From the NCBI GenBank assembly GCA_029265085.1, contig JAJUJY010000004.1, positions 1 through 64,000 on the forward strand: a stretch of 64,000 nt of DNA, written 5' to 3'. Positions 42,503-52,267 of this stretch are shown piece by piece. Each line of letters begins with the position of its first letter. Positions within the stretch are counted from its first letter, which is position 1. The notes beneath the pieces are model-generated. The model saw nothing but the letters and a program-made list of their open reading frames with translations, did not search any database and was not told where the DNA came from. The position numbers and the translations under genes are program-made. Source of the DNA: Chloroflexota bacterium. GTDB lineage: Bacteria; Chloroflexota; Anaerolineae; Anaerolineales; Anaerolineaceae.

Positions 42503-44653
42503 TCATTCGGGCAGACCGGTTGAGCGCGGGGTGGGAATGCTCAAAACGGCGCGGGTGAACCGGCCTGGTTCGCTTTCTAAGGCCAGCGAGCCGCCAACCA
42601 CCGCAATCAACGTAGAATGCAGCACCAGGCCCTGCCCGCTGCCGTTGGTGTCCGTCCGGGCAGGCGATTGCAGACCCACTCCATCATCTTCCACCACAAT
42701 TTGCCAATACGCTCCCTGGCGGCTCACCTCCAGGTGAAGGTGCAGCGGGCGGGCAGTATTTTGCCCGCCGCGCCCGTGGCGGGCCGCATTGCGGACGGCC
42801 TCGCGGGCAGCATAATACACCACTTCGGCGGTCAATTCGGGCAGTACAGCCAGCCCGGCTTCTGCGGCTGGATCCACCTGCCAGCGGACAGCATCAAAAG
42901 AACCCGCCAGCTCGGTTTCAAGCACGCGGCGCAGCGCCCCAACCACCCCATACCTGGCCAGGTCCGGGGTCACCTGGGGCGGTATTTCGCGCAGCAGCGC
43001 AGAAATTTCGCGGTGTGCCCCAGCCAGCAGTTCTAAGGATTGTTGGCCTTCGGGTGTTTGCGCGTAAGGCTGCGCACTCCACTGCAAAAGTGCGGTATGC
43101 AGACGAGGCAGCACATCATCGTGCAGCACCCGGCGCGTCCGGCGGTCAATCACTGCGCTTTGCGCCATCCGGTCGCGCTGCAGCGCCACCAGGCGGTGGG
43201 CCATCTCTGCCGCAGCCTGCGAATCCAACAGTGCCTTACCACTGGAACGGGCAATCTCGATTTCTTCTTCCGAATAGAAACCGCCGCCCATTTTGTCACC
43301 CAACAGCAGCACCCCCACCAATCCGCTCTCATTCCACAGCGGGATCATCCATCCAGCCCGGTCATCAGCGGGTTTTAAGGCGGCCTGCGGCGAAGGGAAA
43401 CGGGTTTGCACCTCTTCCAGGGTAGGGAAATCGAAGTCTGCGGTTTCAGGATAGGTCAGCGGCTTAATCAACCCGGCCAGCGCGCCCAACGGCACCAGCG
43501 CAGCCTGCCGCGCGCTCAGTACCTCCTGGATCAGCGAGGCAAAAAGGGCTTCCGCTGGAATTTCATCCGCGGCTGCCGTTTCGCTGGAAAGGATTTTGCT
43601 AAACAAACCCTGGCTGGCCGTAAATGGACGCAGCAAGCGCATGGCGGCATCCCGGTCGGCAAAGGAACGCCAGGTGATCAGTGCATAAAAAGTGACCATC
43701 AACCCGGCGGCCAATAAGAGCATGTAAATTGGGCGCAGGTGATCGGTCAGCGCCCAGGAGAACAGCACAGAAATACCGCCGCACAAAATGATCGCCCGCC
43801 GCCAATCGCGCAGCAAGGCCTGGCGCGGCAGTGTGTGGCCGGTAAAAATCTCATAGGCCATAATAGCCCGGCCTAACATTAGCACCGCGATTCCGATCAT
43901 GGCCGCAATCAGCAAATCAAGCCAGGCCAGGGTGACAACCGAGCGGTTATATAGTTCAACCAGCCCGGGAGCACTACGGATAAATCGGACCACAAAGAAA
44001 AGCACCCCACCCACCAGCAAACTGACCAGCAGCAAAAGAAATGAAGCGCCAACCAGCCAGGGACGGGCACGCTGGCGGGCAATCTCGGTCAAGGGGCGCG
44101 GTGACGGCGCTGGGTGCAGCAGCGCATCCAGCGAGAGCAGGATGCACAGGGCAATATACACCGGGTAAGCGATCAACAACAGCGGCGCACCCAGTAAAGT
44201 TGGCTTATTGGAAAAGTCAAACTGCGCCCCCAAAGCCAGGGTTGGCAGCGGATTGCCAAAGATGAACAACCCCGCCAATGCCAGGGTGAAGATGACCGTA
44301 ATCCCCAGCCAGAAGGTGTGGCGGTGGTAGAGTGCCGGGCGGGGTTTTTCCCAGTAGCCGGTGTACCACAACATCAAAATATACCAGGCGTACGGCGATG
44401 CCACCACCGGCCCCCAGCCCGCATGCCACCAGAAATTAAGCCCGCGGGTGGTGGCCAGCAGGCTTTGCCCCAGGATGGCGGAATGGCTGATAAAAAAAGC
44501 CGCCCCGGCAAACAATCCCGCAGCGGCCAGCCAGACGCCCCAATCGCGCCGCTCGGCATTTAATAAAACAGTGAATCCCAACCAGATCAGGATACAGGTA
44601 TTAAAAAATGAAACCGCCTGGACAGCCCAATCCAGGAGTGGAATGCCCGTCAT
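42503..44653 (-). CDS. Membrane sensor histidine kinase (NarL type, GAF-like domain)
   Basis: The 716-residue product has about nine membrane segments in the first 350 residues (a 7TM-like sensor block), a GAF-like soluble region (about 380-510), then a dimerisation helix with the phosphoryl-accepting His in LHDDVLPRLHTALL, and an ATPase domain with NAARHG, DDGVGL and GQGLVLHS. The start at 44653 overlaps the regulator stop in an ATGA and has AGGA upstream. The signal it senses is unknown. Confidence 0.88.
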   Translation of the reverse strand: MTGIPLLDWAVQAVSFFNTCILIWLGFTVLLNAERRDWGVWLAAAGLFAGAAFFISHSAILGQSLLATTRGLNFWWHAGWGPVVASPYAWYILMLWYTGYWEKPRPALYHRHTFWLGITVIFTLALAGLFIFGNPLPTLALGAQFDFSNKPTLLGAPLLLIAYPVYIALCILLSLDALLHPAPSPRPLTEIARQRARPWLVGASFLLLLVSLLVGGVLFFVVRFIRSAPGLVELYNRSVVTLAWLDLLIAAMIGIAVLMLGRAIMAYEIFTGHTLPRQALLRDWRRAIILCGGISVLFSWALTDHLRPIYMLLLAAGLMVTFYALITWRSFADRDAAMRLLRPFTASQGLFSKILSSETAAADEIPAEALFASLIQEVLSARQAALVPLGALAGLIKPLTYPETADFDFPTLEEVQTRFPSPQAALKPADDRAGWMIPLWNESGLVGVLLLGDKMGGGFYSEEEIEIARSSGKALLDSQAAAEMAHRLVALQRDRMAQSAVIDRRTRRVLHDDVLPRLHTALLQWSAQPYAQTPEGQQSLELLAGAHREISALLREIPPQVTPDLARYGVVGALRRVLETELAGSFDAVRWQVDPAAEAGLAVLPELTAEVVYYAAREAVRNAARHGRGGQNTARPLHLHLEVSRQGAYWQIVVEDDGVGLQSPARTDTNGSGQGLVLHSTLIAVVGGSLALESEPGRFTRAVLSIPTPRSTGLPE

Positions 44654-45396
44654 ACCGCATCCTCCCAGGGCTGCCACTCACCGCGCTCATTTAATGCCTG
44701 CGGTGTACCGTCCGCATCCCAGCGCAGCAAGCGCCCGCTTCGCAAAATGATGCCGACCCTTGTGCGGGCTACTTTTTCATCGGTGCTTGAATCTTGCAGC
44801 CCCCAGGCGGCATAAATCTGGCCGTTGGTGCGCGAAATGGTGCGCTTATCGCGAAAGCCCAGGCGGGCAGCAATCTGTTCGTTGGTCAGTCCCTGGGCAA
44901 TCAATTTTGCCACCACCTGTTCATTTGGCTCCAGCAGCTCCAGCGGTGATTCTTCGTCTTTGCGGCGCACTTCCTGGACGCGGCTTTCAATCTCCGGATC
45001 GATAAAACTGCGCCCGGCTGCGGCATCTTGCAGCAGCGGGACAATCATTTGCGGCAGCAGGTAATTCGATTTGCGCACATACGCATAATGAGACAGGATG
45101 CCCGAACGGCGAAAATCGCGGTAATAACGGTCATCATCCTGGATGGAATAAAACACCACCGGCAGGCGCGGAAATTCTCGCCGCAGGGCCACCGCCGCCT
45201 GGATGCCGTTCATCTCCCCGGCAAGCTGCACATCCATCAACACAGCCTGGGGCGGGTTTGCCAGGCAGAGTGCCAGCGCTTCCTCGCCGCTGCCGCAGTC
45301 CGCCGTGACCTGCACAGCGCCGGTAGCTTCCAGACCGGCTTTTAAAGCAGGCCGCAGGTTGGGATTATCTTCAACAAGCAGGAGGGTCAGGGTCAT
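44650..45396 (-). CDS. Response regulator with LuxR-type output
   Basis: The 248-residue product has a receiver domain: acidic pair ED at residues 9-10, phosphorylated Asp in VLMDVQL and Lys in YVRKSN. It then has a helix-turn-helix in GLTNEQIAARLGFRDKRTISRTNGQI, near LuxR-type. A short extra C-terminal part (RSGRLLRWDADG and on) is not usual. It is the partner of the overlapping kinase. A 16-base palindrome (45462-45477) lies 65 bases upstream and is a possible binding site. Confidence 0.88.
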   Translation of the reverse strand: MTLTLLLVEDNPNLRPALKAGLEATGAVQVTADCGSGEEALALCLANPPQAVLMDVQLAGEMNGIQAAVALRREFPRLPVVFYSIQDDDRYYRDFRRSGILSHYAYVRKSNYLLPQMIVPLLQDAAAGRSFIDPEIESRVQEVRRKDEESPLELLEPNEQVVAKLIAQGLTNEQIAARLGFRDKRTISRTNGQIYAAWGLQDSSTDEKVARTRVGIILRSGRLLRWDADGTPQALNERGEWQPWEDAV

Positions 45397-45461
45397 GGGG
45401 GCGCTCGATCCACAATAAGGGTATTAAATCATGATCATAGTCTGTCTGCGGGGAGGCTGTC

Positions 45462-45477
45462 AAGCACTTAAGTGCTT
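45462..45477. promoter_or_regulatory. 16-bp perfect palindrome between the regulator and DUF4173 genes
   Basis: AAGCACTTAAGTGCTT is fully self-complementary and lies between divergent genes. It is likely an operator for one or both, perhaps bound by the response regulator. The rest of the 45397-45698 gap shows no gene. Confidence 0.5.
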
Positions 45478-45698
45478 AAGATTGCCGCCTTGAAGGGTGT
45501 TTTGAGCCGTGTGAAATCACTACACTGGTACGTATCACAAACACGGCCCCCCTTTTGTCCCCCCATTTTCGCTATGGCTGTCAAAGAAGCGTCTCAATGT
45601 TCGAAAATAGGGGAAAATCTCGCAGGGAGGGGGCGAAATACAGCACAATGCTGCCTATCCGGCAGCCGAAATTCACAAATCTACGGAGCAACGAATCA

Positions 45699-47333
45699 AT
45701 GACGACTGTTAAAAACACCTCCCGCTTATGGATCACGGCCCTGTTGATTGCCTGGGGCTTTGACTTTGTTTTCTGGAAACAGGAACTGGGCATCTCCTTT
45801 GCCATTTTTGTCGCAATTTGCCTGCTGGGCGGCTTTTTCCTGGCCTGGAAAGAAAAGCTGCCCCCCGCAAGAGCCAGTCTGGTACTGCTGGTGCCAATTG
45901 GCTTCTTCGCCGCAATGACCTTTATCCGCGAAGAGCCTTTCACCTCCACGGTGAATATCTTGCTGACGCTCACCTTAATGATCCTGCTGGTGCTGACCTT
46001 CCGGGGCGGGCGCTGGCTTGCCTACAGCCTGACCGATATGGTATTGGGCATTTTTCGCCTGATCGGCAGCGCACTGGGCCGGCCGATTGACACCTTTGGC
46101 AAGCGTCCTGCGGGGAACGATCCGCAAGGCAGCGAAGTACCGGAAACCAACCCAAAGAAGCGCGCCTCTGTGCTGCCTGTGATCCGCGGGATTGTGCTGG
46201 CGCTGCCGGTGGTGGCCGTCCTGGCCGCGCTGCTGGCTTCAGCCGACCCGATTTTCTCCAAGCAGCTGGACAGCCTGCTCTACTTGATCCGCATTGAAAA
46301 CCTGCCCGAATACATCTTCCGGCTGGCTTACATCCTGGTGGGCGGGTATGTGTTGGTGGGAATCTTCCTGCATGCGCTGCTGGTCAGCCGTGAAGAGAAA
46401 CTGACCGGCCTGGAAAAGGCCTGGCTGCAGCCTTTCTTAGGCTGGTTAGAGGCGGTGATTATTCTGGCGGCCGTGAATCTCTTATTTGTCTTTTTTGTGG
46501 TGGTACAGTTCCAGTATTTCTTTGGCGGGCAGGCCAACATCAACCTCGAAGGGTTCACTTATGCCGAATACGCCCGCCGCGGATTTGGCGAAATGGTGGC
46601 GGTGGCTTTTCTCTCGCTGCTGCTCTTCTTTGGCCTGGGAACCATCACCCGCCGCGCCGACGGCACGCAGCGCCGCACCTTTTCCTTGCTGGGCATTGGC
46701 CTGGTCGCCCTGGTGGCGGTGATTCTGGTCTCGGCTTTTCAGCGGCTGCTGCTGTATGAATCGGCCTACGGCTTTTCCCGCATCCGCACCGTCACGCATG
46801 TATTTATGATCTGGCTGGGTGCGCTGCTGGTGATGACGGTTGCGCTGGAACTGCTGCGCAAACCGCGCCTGTTTGGACTGGCCGCGCTGTTTACCGTGGT
46901 CGGGTTTGGGGCGACATTGAACCTGATGAATGTGGATGATTTCATCGTCCGCCAAAACGTCCAGCGGGCGCGGGGCGGCTTTGAGTTGGATGCGCCGTAC
47001 CTGGTCAGCCTGTCGGATGATTCGATCCCGGCTCTGGCCGCAGCATTCAACAACCCGGCACTGCCGCAAACCTTGCGGGATGACCTGGGCGGGACGCTGG
47101 CCTGCCGCACGGCGATCATCGCGGATACCGCACAGCGCCGCGCCGACCGGGACAACCTGCCGCGCATTAATTTTCCCGGCTACCACCTTTCCAGGGAGCG
47201 GGCAGCCGTGCTCCTGGCCGCGCAGCAAGATGCACTGAAAGCCTATCCCACCTCAATGGAAGGGGATGGAATCTGGCAGGTCAAGGTCAATGGCGAATTG
47301 CGGGACTGCTATGGATACCGGTATATCGATTAA
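45699..47333 (+). CDS. DUF4173-type membrane protein
   Basis: The 544-residue product has about 11-13 membrane segments and the pattern of DUF4173/DUF4153: FRGGRWLAYSLTD, LYLIRIENLPEYIFRLAYI, FFGGQANINLEGFTYAEYARRGFGEMVAVA. The C-terminal 120 residues are soluble and helical. The function of the family is not known. The start at 45699 has ACGGAG nine bases upstream. A terminator follows. Confidence 0.85.
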   Translation: MTTVKNTSRLWITALLIAWGFDFVFWKQELGISFAIFVAICLLGGFFLAWKEKLPPARASLVLLVPIGFFAAMTFIREEPFTSTVNILLTLTLMILLVLTFRGGRWLAYSLTDMVLGIFRLIGSALGRPIDTFGKRPAGNDPQGSEVPETNPKKRASVLPVIRGIVLALPVVAVLAALLASADPIFSKQLDSLLYLIRIENLPEYIFRLAYILVGGYVLVGIFLHALLVSREEKLTGLEKAWLQPFLGWLEAVIILAAVNLLFVFFVVVQFQYFFGGQANINLEGFTYAEYARRGFGEMVAVAFLSLLLFFGLGTITRRADGTQRRTFSLLGIGLVALVAVILVSAFQRLLLYESAYGFSRIRTVTHVFMIWLGALLVMTVALELLRKPRLFGLAALFTVVGFGATLNLMNVDDFIVRQNVQRARGGFELDAPYLVSLSDDSIPALAAAFNNPALPQTLRDDLGGTLACRTAIIADTAQRRADRDNLPRINFPGYHLSRERAAVLLAAQQDALKAYPTSMEGDGIWQVKVNGELRDCYGYRYID

Positions 47334-47358
47334 GCTTAAGATCATCAGCTGGACAGCA

Positions 47359-47393
47359 AAAATCCTCCCCGGGAAACCGGCGGAGGATTTTTT
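47359..47393 (+). terminator. Bidirectional terminator after DUF4173
   Basis: AAAATCCTCC (47359-47368) pairs with GGAGGATTTT (47382-47391), with an inner CCGG/CCGG pair, and is followed by TTTTTT. Confidence 0.88.
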
Positions 47394-47505
47394 ATGAAAT
47401 TTCGGATAGATTGCCCGGGTTGGCATAGACCCTGCAAGATCGAAAATATCTTTTTTTTTGCGCAGGGGAACTTTCACCCCGGTTTTGCGTTATAACTATA
47501 TGCAA

Positions 47506-49047
47506 ATGTCAACATCATCCTCCCTTTATACCGCCCCGCCCGCCAGCCAACCGCAAACCAGGCTGCGCTGGGGACTGATTGCATTATTGGTTGCAGCCGC
47601 ATTTTTATTGGCAGGCTGGCTGTTCTTTGGCATGTTTTTTCTCTTTCAAACCGCTGGGCCGATTGCCCCGAATGTCCTGGTGGGTGATTTAAACGTGGGC
47701 GGCATGGACGCTGACGCTGCCGCGGATTTAATCAACCAGCATTACAACCAGAACCGGGCGCTGCTGGCCGGTGACGGCAGCCGTTATTGGGAAGTCAACA
47801 GCCTGGAATTTGGGCTGTGGGTGGACCCGGCCGCCAGTGCGCGCGCCGCCTATGATTACGGCCGCGGTGAAAACCACTGGGCTGAATTGTTCACCAGCCT
47901 GACCAGTGCTGCAAACCCGCCCAGCGTTGCTCCGGCCGCCGTATTTAACCCTCAGACAGCCGCAGACCGGCTGGCAAAGTTGGCCGCCAGTGTCTATATC
48001 GCCCCCGAACCCGCCCAATTAAGTTACAGCAGCGGCCAGTGGAGCGTGGTTCCGGGCGCATCCGGCCTGGAACTGGATATTGAGACCACCCTGCGGCAGA
48101 TGGCCGAAAATCCATCCCTGATCCTGATGACCCGTTATTTGCCGCTGTCCACCCGCCCTGCGCCTTCGGCCACCGCGGATCTGGCTGCCCAATTAAGCCA
48201 GGTCAGCAGCCAGCTTACCGCCCCGCTGCTGGTGCAGGCTTACGACCCGATTTCGAATGAAACGATCGAGTGGAGCGTGCCGCCGGAAATGCTGGCAGGA
48301 TGGATTCGCTTAACCCAGCCAGACGGCCAGATCCAACTCAGCCTGGATGAAAGCGGTTTCCCGGCCTATTTGGCCAGCCTGGAAGCGGAAGTGACTCCCG
48401 CGCGCAGTTTTGCGCCGTTGGACGCTCCCTATTCATTAACAGAACGCTGGTATAACCACCAACCAGTAACGGTGCTGTTGCGCCATGCCCCCACCACCTA
48501 CACCGTCCAGCCGGGCGACACCCTGCTCAAGATCGCTTACCGCACCGGCATTCCCTTCTGGATGATTGTGAAGGCCAACCCGGGCATCAACCCGGACGCT
48601 GTACCGGTCGGGCAAACGCTTAATATCCCCTCCAAAGATGATTTGCTGCCGCTGCCAGTGGTGCTGGGGAAGCGCGTGGTTATCTCGATCACCGACCAGC
48701 ACATGTGGGTCTATGAAAACGGCAATTTGATCCGTGATTTTGTGATCAGCACCGGCATTGACCGCTCACCAACTCAGCCGGGCGTATTCCAGGTGCAAAC
48801 CCATGACGTAGAAGCCTACGCCTCGGTGTGGGACCTGTATATGCCGCATTTCCTGGGAATTTACGAGGCCTGGCCGGGCTTTATGAACGGCATTCACGGG
48901 CTGCCGACCCTTTCCAGCGGGCGGCGGTTGTGGAAAGAAATCTTGGGGAAACCGGCCTCCTACGGCTGCATCATCCTCGACCTGGAACCTGCCGAATGGC
49001 TGTTCAACTGGGCGGAGGCCGGTGTAGTGGTTGAGATTAAACCGTAG
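47506..49047 (+). CDS. L,D-transpeptidase with LysM and VanW-like domains
   Basis: The 513-residue product has one N-terminal membrane segment (about residues 26-52). Two peptidoglycan-binding (PG_binding_4, VanW-like) regions follow, around LVGDLNVGGMDADAAADLI and LLVQAYDPISNE, then a LysM domain (TYTVQPGDTLLKIAYRTG) and a YkuD catalytic domain. The catalytic motif is split: HG in GIHGLPTLSSG, then SYGC with the active Cys. It cross-links or attaches proteins to peptidoglycan from outside the membrane. No ribosome site is present and TATAAC ends nine bases before the ATG at 47506; ATG at 47500 is also possible. Confidence 0.9.
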   Translation: MSTSSSLYTAPPASQPQTRLRWGLIALLVAAAFLLAGWLFFGMFFLFQTAGPIAPNVLVGDLNVGGMDADAAADLINQHYNQNRALLAGDGSRYWEVNSLEFGLWVDPAASARAAYDYGRGENHWAELFTSLTSAANPPSVAPAAVFNPQTAADRLAKLAASVYIAPEPAQLSYSSGQWSVVPGASGLELDIETTLRQMAENPSLILMTRYLPLSTRPAPSATADLAAQLSQVSSQLTAPLLVQAYDPISNETIEWSVPPEMLAGWIRLTQPDGQIQLSLDESGFPAYLASLEAEVTPARSFAPLDAPYSLTERWYNHQPVTVLLRHAPTTYTVQPGDTLLKIAYRTGIPFWMIVKANPGINPDAVPVGQTLNIPSKDDLLPLPVVLGKRVVISITDQHMWVYENGNLIRDFVISTGIDRSPTQPGVFQVQTHDVEAYASVWDLYMPHFLGIYEAWPGFMNGIHGLPTLSSGRRLWKEILGKPASYGCIILDLEPAEWLFNWAEAGVVVEIKP

Positions 49048-49084
49048 CGGAACGAATAAACGCTGCAACCACAGATTTCTTAAT

Positions 49085-50038
49085 TTACGGCAAAACTGCA
49101 ATCAGGCGGCCAATCCCGGCAATCCGGTTGTTTTGCGTATCCAACACCACAATAAAGATGGGTATATCGCCCGTCTGGGTAAAACTCACCGAAACGGGGG
49201 CTTCAAAAGGCGTTCCCGAACGCAGGGTGGCATTCCATTCGTGAGTCCCATCTGTTGTCCAGCCCTGCCCGATTGTACATAATCCAATACGAGCCTGGAT
49301 CGTAACATCTGGATTCGCTTCATCTTTGAACCCAACTGAAAGTGTTCCATTCAATTGTTCTCCGATCACAGAAGTCTCGGAGATTTTTAACCAACCCGAA
49401 ATACCTGGCCATTCCTTCAGTGTTTGCAACTGTTCCACACTCCAACCGCATTTCTCCAGCCATTCCTGCGGGGTGAACCCTTCTACCGGGGGCAGCGGTG
49501 TAGGGGTGACCTCAGCCTGCGCTGTGGCTGTCATCGCTTCGGGTTGAGGGGTACTTGGAAGGAACAAATCCGAAGTCGGATTGGGGTTGATCGTTGGGTT
49601 AATAACGACGCCATCTTTCGTTATTAATATCCGTTCCTCATTAGAGAGGAGAAGTCCTCCTACCGTAAATACCATCGCTCCAACCTGATATTCGCCTTCC
49701 GATGTAAATGTAACCTCAGAATGAAATTCTTTACTTTGGTTTGCGATTGCGTCATAAGACCAGTTAGAGTCTGGGCCAAAAATAACATTTGAAGGTACAG
49801 CATGCAAAGCAATCGAAAGATTTGGGTAATCCACTGTTGAACGAATGGTTATTGTAATATCAGCGGGTTGGTTAAGTACGATTGGCTGACCAATGTTAAT
49901 TTCAGCACAAACACCCTCTTCGCAGGTTATTTCCGCGGATGGGTCTGAAGACCAACTGTTGCCTCCTGTGGAACATGAAGTGATCAGCATAACTGCCATG
50001 ATCATTAAAATCACGATGGATTGAACATTCTTTTTCAT
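49085..50038 (-). CDS. Lipoprotein with Thr/Pro linker, unknown function
   Basis: The 317-residue product has a lipobox MLITSC with Cys near residue 22. The first domain is strand-rich (to about 150). A linker rich in Pro and Thr follows, and then a domain starting GFTPQEWLEKCGWSVEQLQTLKEWPGISGWLKISETSV. Cys residues elsewhere (TCEEGVCAE, IGLCTIG) may form disulfides. The family is unknown. GAGGGGG lies before the ATG. Confidence 0.7.
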   Translation of the reverse strand: MKKNVQSIVILMIMAVMLITSCSTGGNSWSSDPSAEITCEEGVCAEINIGQPIVLNQPADITITIRSTVDYPNLSIALHAVPSNVIFGPDSNWSYDAIANQSKEFHSEVTFTSEGEYQVGAMVFTVGGLLLSNEERILITKDGVVINPTINPNPTSDLFLPSTPQPEAMTATAQAEVTPTPLPPVEGFTPQEWLEKCGWSVEQLQTLKEWPGISGWLKISETSVIGEQLNGTLSVGFKDEANPDVTIQARIGLCTIGQGWTTDGTHEWNATLRSGTPFEAPVSVSFTQTGDIPIFIVVLDTQNNRIAGIGRLIAVLP

Positions 50039-50204
50039 GGTTCTACCCCCTCTTCATAGTTTAAAATCTTAGATTCATCACGTATTCATATAATTATTAT
50101 AGATAATTCCTTCAAAAAGAGATAATGTTTTTTACACACAAATCTGCGTATGAATAAGAAACCCAATCTGTTAATACCTTTGCCATTTTTAGAAATGCCA
50201 TATC

Positions 50205-50266
50205 TTGTAAGGGCGAGGCAAAGAAGACCCTTATATCTGGCGTACTTGTTTTTGCCTCGCCCCTAC
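50205..50266. repeat. 60-bp inverted-repeat element (MITE-like)
   Basis: TTGTAAGGGCGAGGCAAA (50205-50222) and TTTTGCCTCGCCCCTAC (50250-50266) are near-perfect arms separated by about 28 bases. The arms resemble GTAGGGGCGAGGC-type intergenic elements common in several phyla. The rest of the 50039-50337 gap is AT-rich. Confidence 0.75.
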
Positions 50267-50337
50267 CTGTAGCAGTTTTACGAGATCAGATTATTTACTA
50301 GAAATTTGGCGAAGGTATTGAATCTGTCCAAACTTTA

Positions 50338-51816
50338 TTATTTACCAAAGCCGCTATTGGCTTCTGCTTCCTCGCATTGGCCGCTTGACCAACGGTTTTT
50401 GCGCGCCGAGACCTGTACACTGTACACCTCCACGCCGCCCGCTTTGCCTGCGCTGGCACTGCGCCGCACGCGAATCTGGCTAAACCCGGCCTGGGCGATT
50501 AAGTCAATGTACTCTCGCTCTGGCAGCGCGCCGGAAACGCAGCCCGCCCACTGCTCGGGGTTGGTCATCTGCGCCAGGTTCATTGTCCCGGAGGTAACCA
50601 TGTCGCTCACTTCCAGGCGGCCGCCTTCCGCAAGCACCCGGTAAGCCTCCTGGAATACCCGGCCTTTATCTTCGCACAGGTTGATCACACAGTTCGAGAG
50701 CACCACATCCACACTGCCGTCTTCGACCGGCATGTCTTCCGCCTGCCCCAGGCGGAACTCAACCTGCGGATAATCACCGCGGGCAGCCGCGCGCCGCGCT
50801 CGTTCGATCATCTGCGGGGTCATATCCACCCCAATCACCTTTCCCTGCGGGCCAACCGCCCGGGCAGCCAGGAAACTATCCATACCTGCCCCGCTGCCGA
50901 TATCCAGCACACGTTCGCCGGGTTTTAATCCGGCCAGCGCGGTAGGATTTCCGCAGCCCAGGGCCAGGTCCGCGGCTTCTTCCGGCACAACCTGTATCTG
51001 CCCCGCGCTGTAGCCGGTCTGAAAAATGACATGCTCCTCCGGCGCTGCACCCCCGCAGCAAGAACTCGCGGCGGGTTGGGCAGGCTGCGGAGTGCAGCAG
51101 GAAGTGCCCTGGCTCGCGGCGGCACCATAATTGGCCTGTACCGCCTCGCGCGCACCGCGCACCGGTTTGCTGCCAACCGCAACAAAGACACTGATCTGAG
51201 CGGCTCGCTCAGTGCTGTTTCCCAGCGCCGCATCCTTCGACTCGGCACAGCAAGATTGGCCGGTACAATCCACCAACCGGTTCACCAGCCCGGCCTCGCG
51301 ATACCATTCCAGCACCTGCTTGCGCTCAAACCCCAGCCAGACATCCGCCATTTCCGTTTTCATCCATGCATGGGAATGCGTATCCAGGTCGGTAATCACC
51401 AACCGCCCGCCGGGGCGCAGGATGCGCTGCATTTCACGGATCGCCGCCAGCGGATCCGGGCAGTGATGCAGGTACATATTCGCAAATACCGCGTCTACAC
51501 TGCCGTCCGGCAAGGGCAGCGTCAACCCATCCGCTTCCTGAAAGCGGACATTTTCAAATTGGCTCAGATTCTTGCGGGCAACATCCAGCATCGCGGTTGA
51601 ACCGTCCAGGGCAATCACCTGGCGCACCAGCGGAGCCAGCCCGGCAGCCATAAAACCGGTCCCGCTGCCCACATCGGCAACGGTCATATCCGCATGGAGG
51701 CAGGCTTTCGCAATCGCCGCTTCACGGACCGCCTCACGAAAGTAACCGCTGCGCAGCGAGTCCCATTGGTCCGCGACCTGGTTGAAATACGCTTGAGAAG
51801 GGTTGGTGGTCGTCAT
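50338..51816 (-). CDS. Arsenite methyltransferase fused to a second methyltransferase
   Basis: The 492-residue product has two SAM-methyltransferase domains. The first (about 1-215) has [12 protein letters not shown] and an [12 protein letters not shown] motif. The second (about 225-492) is Ars[66 protein letters not shown] and [15 protein letters not shown] keep its conserved cysteines. The linker between them (184-254) carries three Cys-Cys pairs (189-190, 240-241, 253-254), well placed to bind As(III). ArsM turns arsenite into methylated and volatile arsenicals. AGGAAA lies before the ATG at 51816, and the gene follows arsR directly. Confidence 0.88.
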   Translation of the reverse strand: MTTTNPSQAYFNQVADQWDSLRSGYFREAVREAAIAKACLHADMTVADVGSGTGFMAAGLAPLVRQVIALDGSTAMLDVARKNLSQFENVRFQEADGLTLPLPDGSVDAVFANMYLHHCPDPLAAIREMQRILRPGGRLVITDLDTHSHAWMKTEMADVWLGFERKQVLEWYREAGLVNRLVDCTGQSCCAESKDAALGNSTERAAQISVFVAVGSKPVRGAREAVQANYGAAASQGTSCCTPQPAQPAASSCCGGAAPEEHVIFQTGYSAGQIQVVPEEAADLALGCGNPTALAGLKPGERVLDIGSGAGMDSFLAARAVGPQGKVIGVDMTPQMIERARRAAARGDYPQVEFRLGQAEDMPVEDGSVDVVLSNCVINLCEDKGRVFQEAYRVLAEGGRLEVSDMVTSGTMNLAQMTNPEQWAGCVSGALPEREYIDLIAQAGFSQIRVRRSASAGKAGGVEVYSVQVSARKNRWSSGQCEEAEANSGFGK

Positions 51817-51836
51817 GAAAAGTGTTTCCTTTCTAT

Positions 51837-51852
51837 ATCGCAAAAATACGAT
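51837..51852. promoter_or_regulatory. ArsR operator, copy before the methyltransferase gene
   Basis: ATCGCAAAAATACGAT has inverted ATCG and CGAT ends and lies 21 bases before the methyltransferase start. It matches the site before arsR in all but two or three central positions. Confidence 0.6.
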
Positions 51853-51879
51853 TATGTAAGCAAAAAAAGAGCGGTACGG

Positions 51880-52239
51880 TTATTTGCGCAATTTAACCGG
51901 CACCTGTACGATGATGCCGCCCGGGCAGCATTCAGGCAGCCAGCGGCTGATTTGGTCTTTTAACCACGAGATGCCTTCCGGGTTAAGGCAGTAACAGGTG
52001 GCAGGACCTTCAATTTCACCGATGATCAATCCCGCCTCGCGCAGCACCTTGAGGTGCTGGCTGATGGTGGATTGGGCCAACGGGATATTTTCTACAATGT
52101 CATTGGTAATGCAGGTCTGTTTTTCAGCCAGGAACTCGACAATGCGAAAGCGCACCGGGTTGCCCAGGGCTTTGAGCATTTTGGCCAGGCGCGCCTGGTC
52201 TTTTTTGAGTTGGAGGGTTTCTGCATCTGACTTTGGCAT
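51880..52239 (-). CDS. arsR: ArsR-family arsenic-responsive repressor
   Basis: The 119-residue product is a winged-helix ArsR protein: LKALGNPVRFRIVEFLAEKQTCITNDIVENIPLAQSTISQHLKVLREAGLI. The effector cysteines are CYC at about residues 85-87 and ECC at about 104-106 near the C terminus, rather than in the usual alpha-3 position, as in type-2 ArsR proteins from arsenic methylation operons. The start at 52239 has AGGATTG nearby. Operators lie on both sides of this gene. Confidence 0.9.
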   Translation of the reverse strand: MPKSDAETLQLKKDQARLAKMLKALGNPVRFRIVEFLAEKQTCITNDIVENIPLAQSTISQHLKVLREAGLIIGEIEGPATCYCLNPEGISWLKDQISRWLPECCPGGIIVQVPVKLRK

Positions 52240-52251
52240 CATCAATCCTAT

Positions 52252-52267
52252 ATCGCAATTTTACGAT
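52252..52267. promoter_or_regulatory. ArsR operator, copy before arsR
   Basis: ATCGCAATTTTACGAT has ATCG and CGAT ends and a near-symmetric centre. It lies 13 bases before the arsR start, so ArsR most likely controls its own synthesis. Confidence 0.6.

Noticed and set aside
45472..45702. Small plus-strand frame between the response regulator and DUF4173
   Set aside because: No ribosome site and no conserved pattern; it covers the palindrome and the promoter region.
49085..50038. Possible thiol-redox role of the Cys pairs in the lipoprotein
   Set aside because: The pairs lie in separate parts without a C-x-x-C thioredoxin motif; disulfide bonding is enough to explain them.
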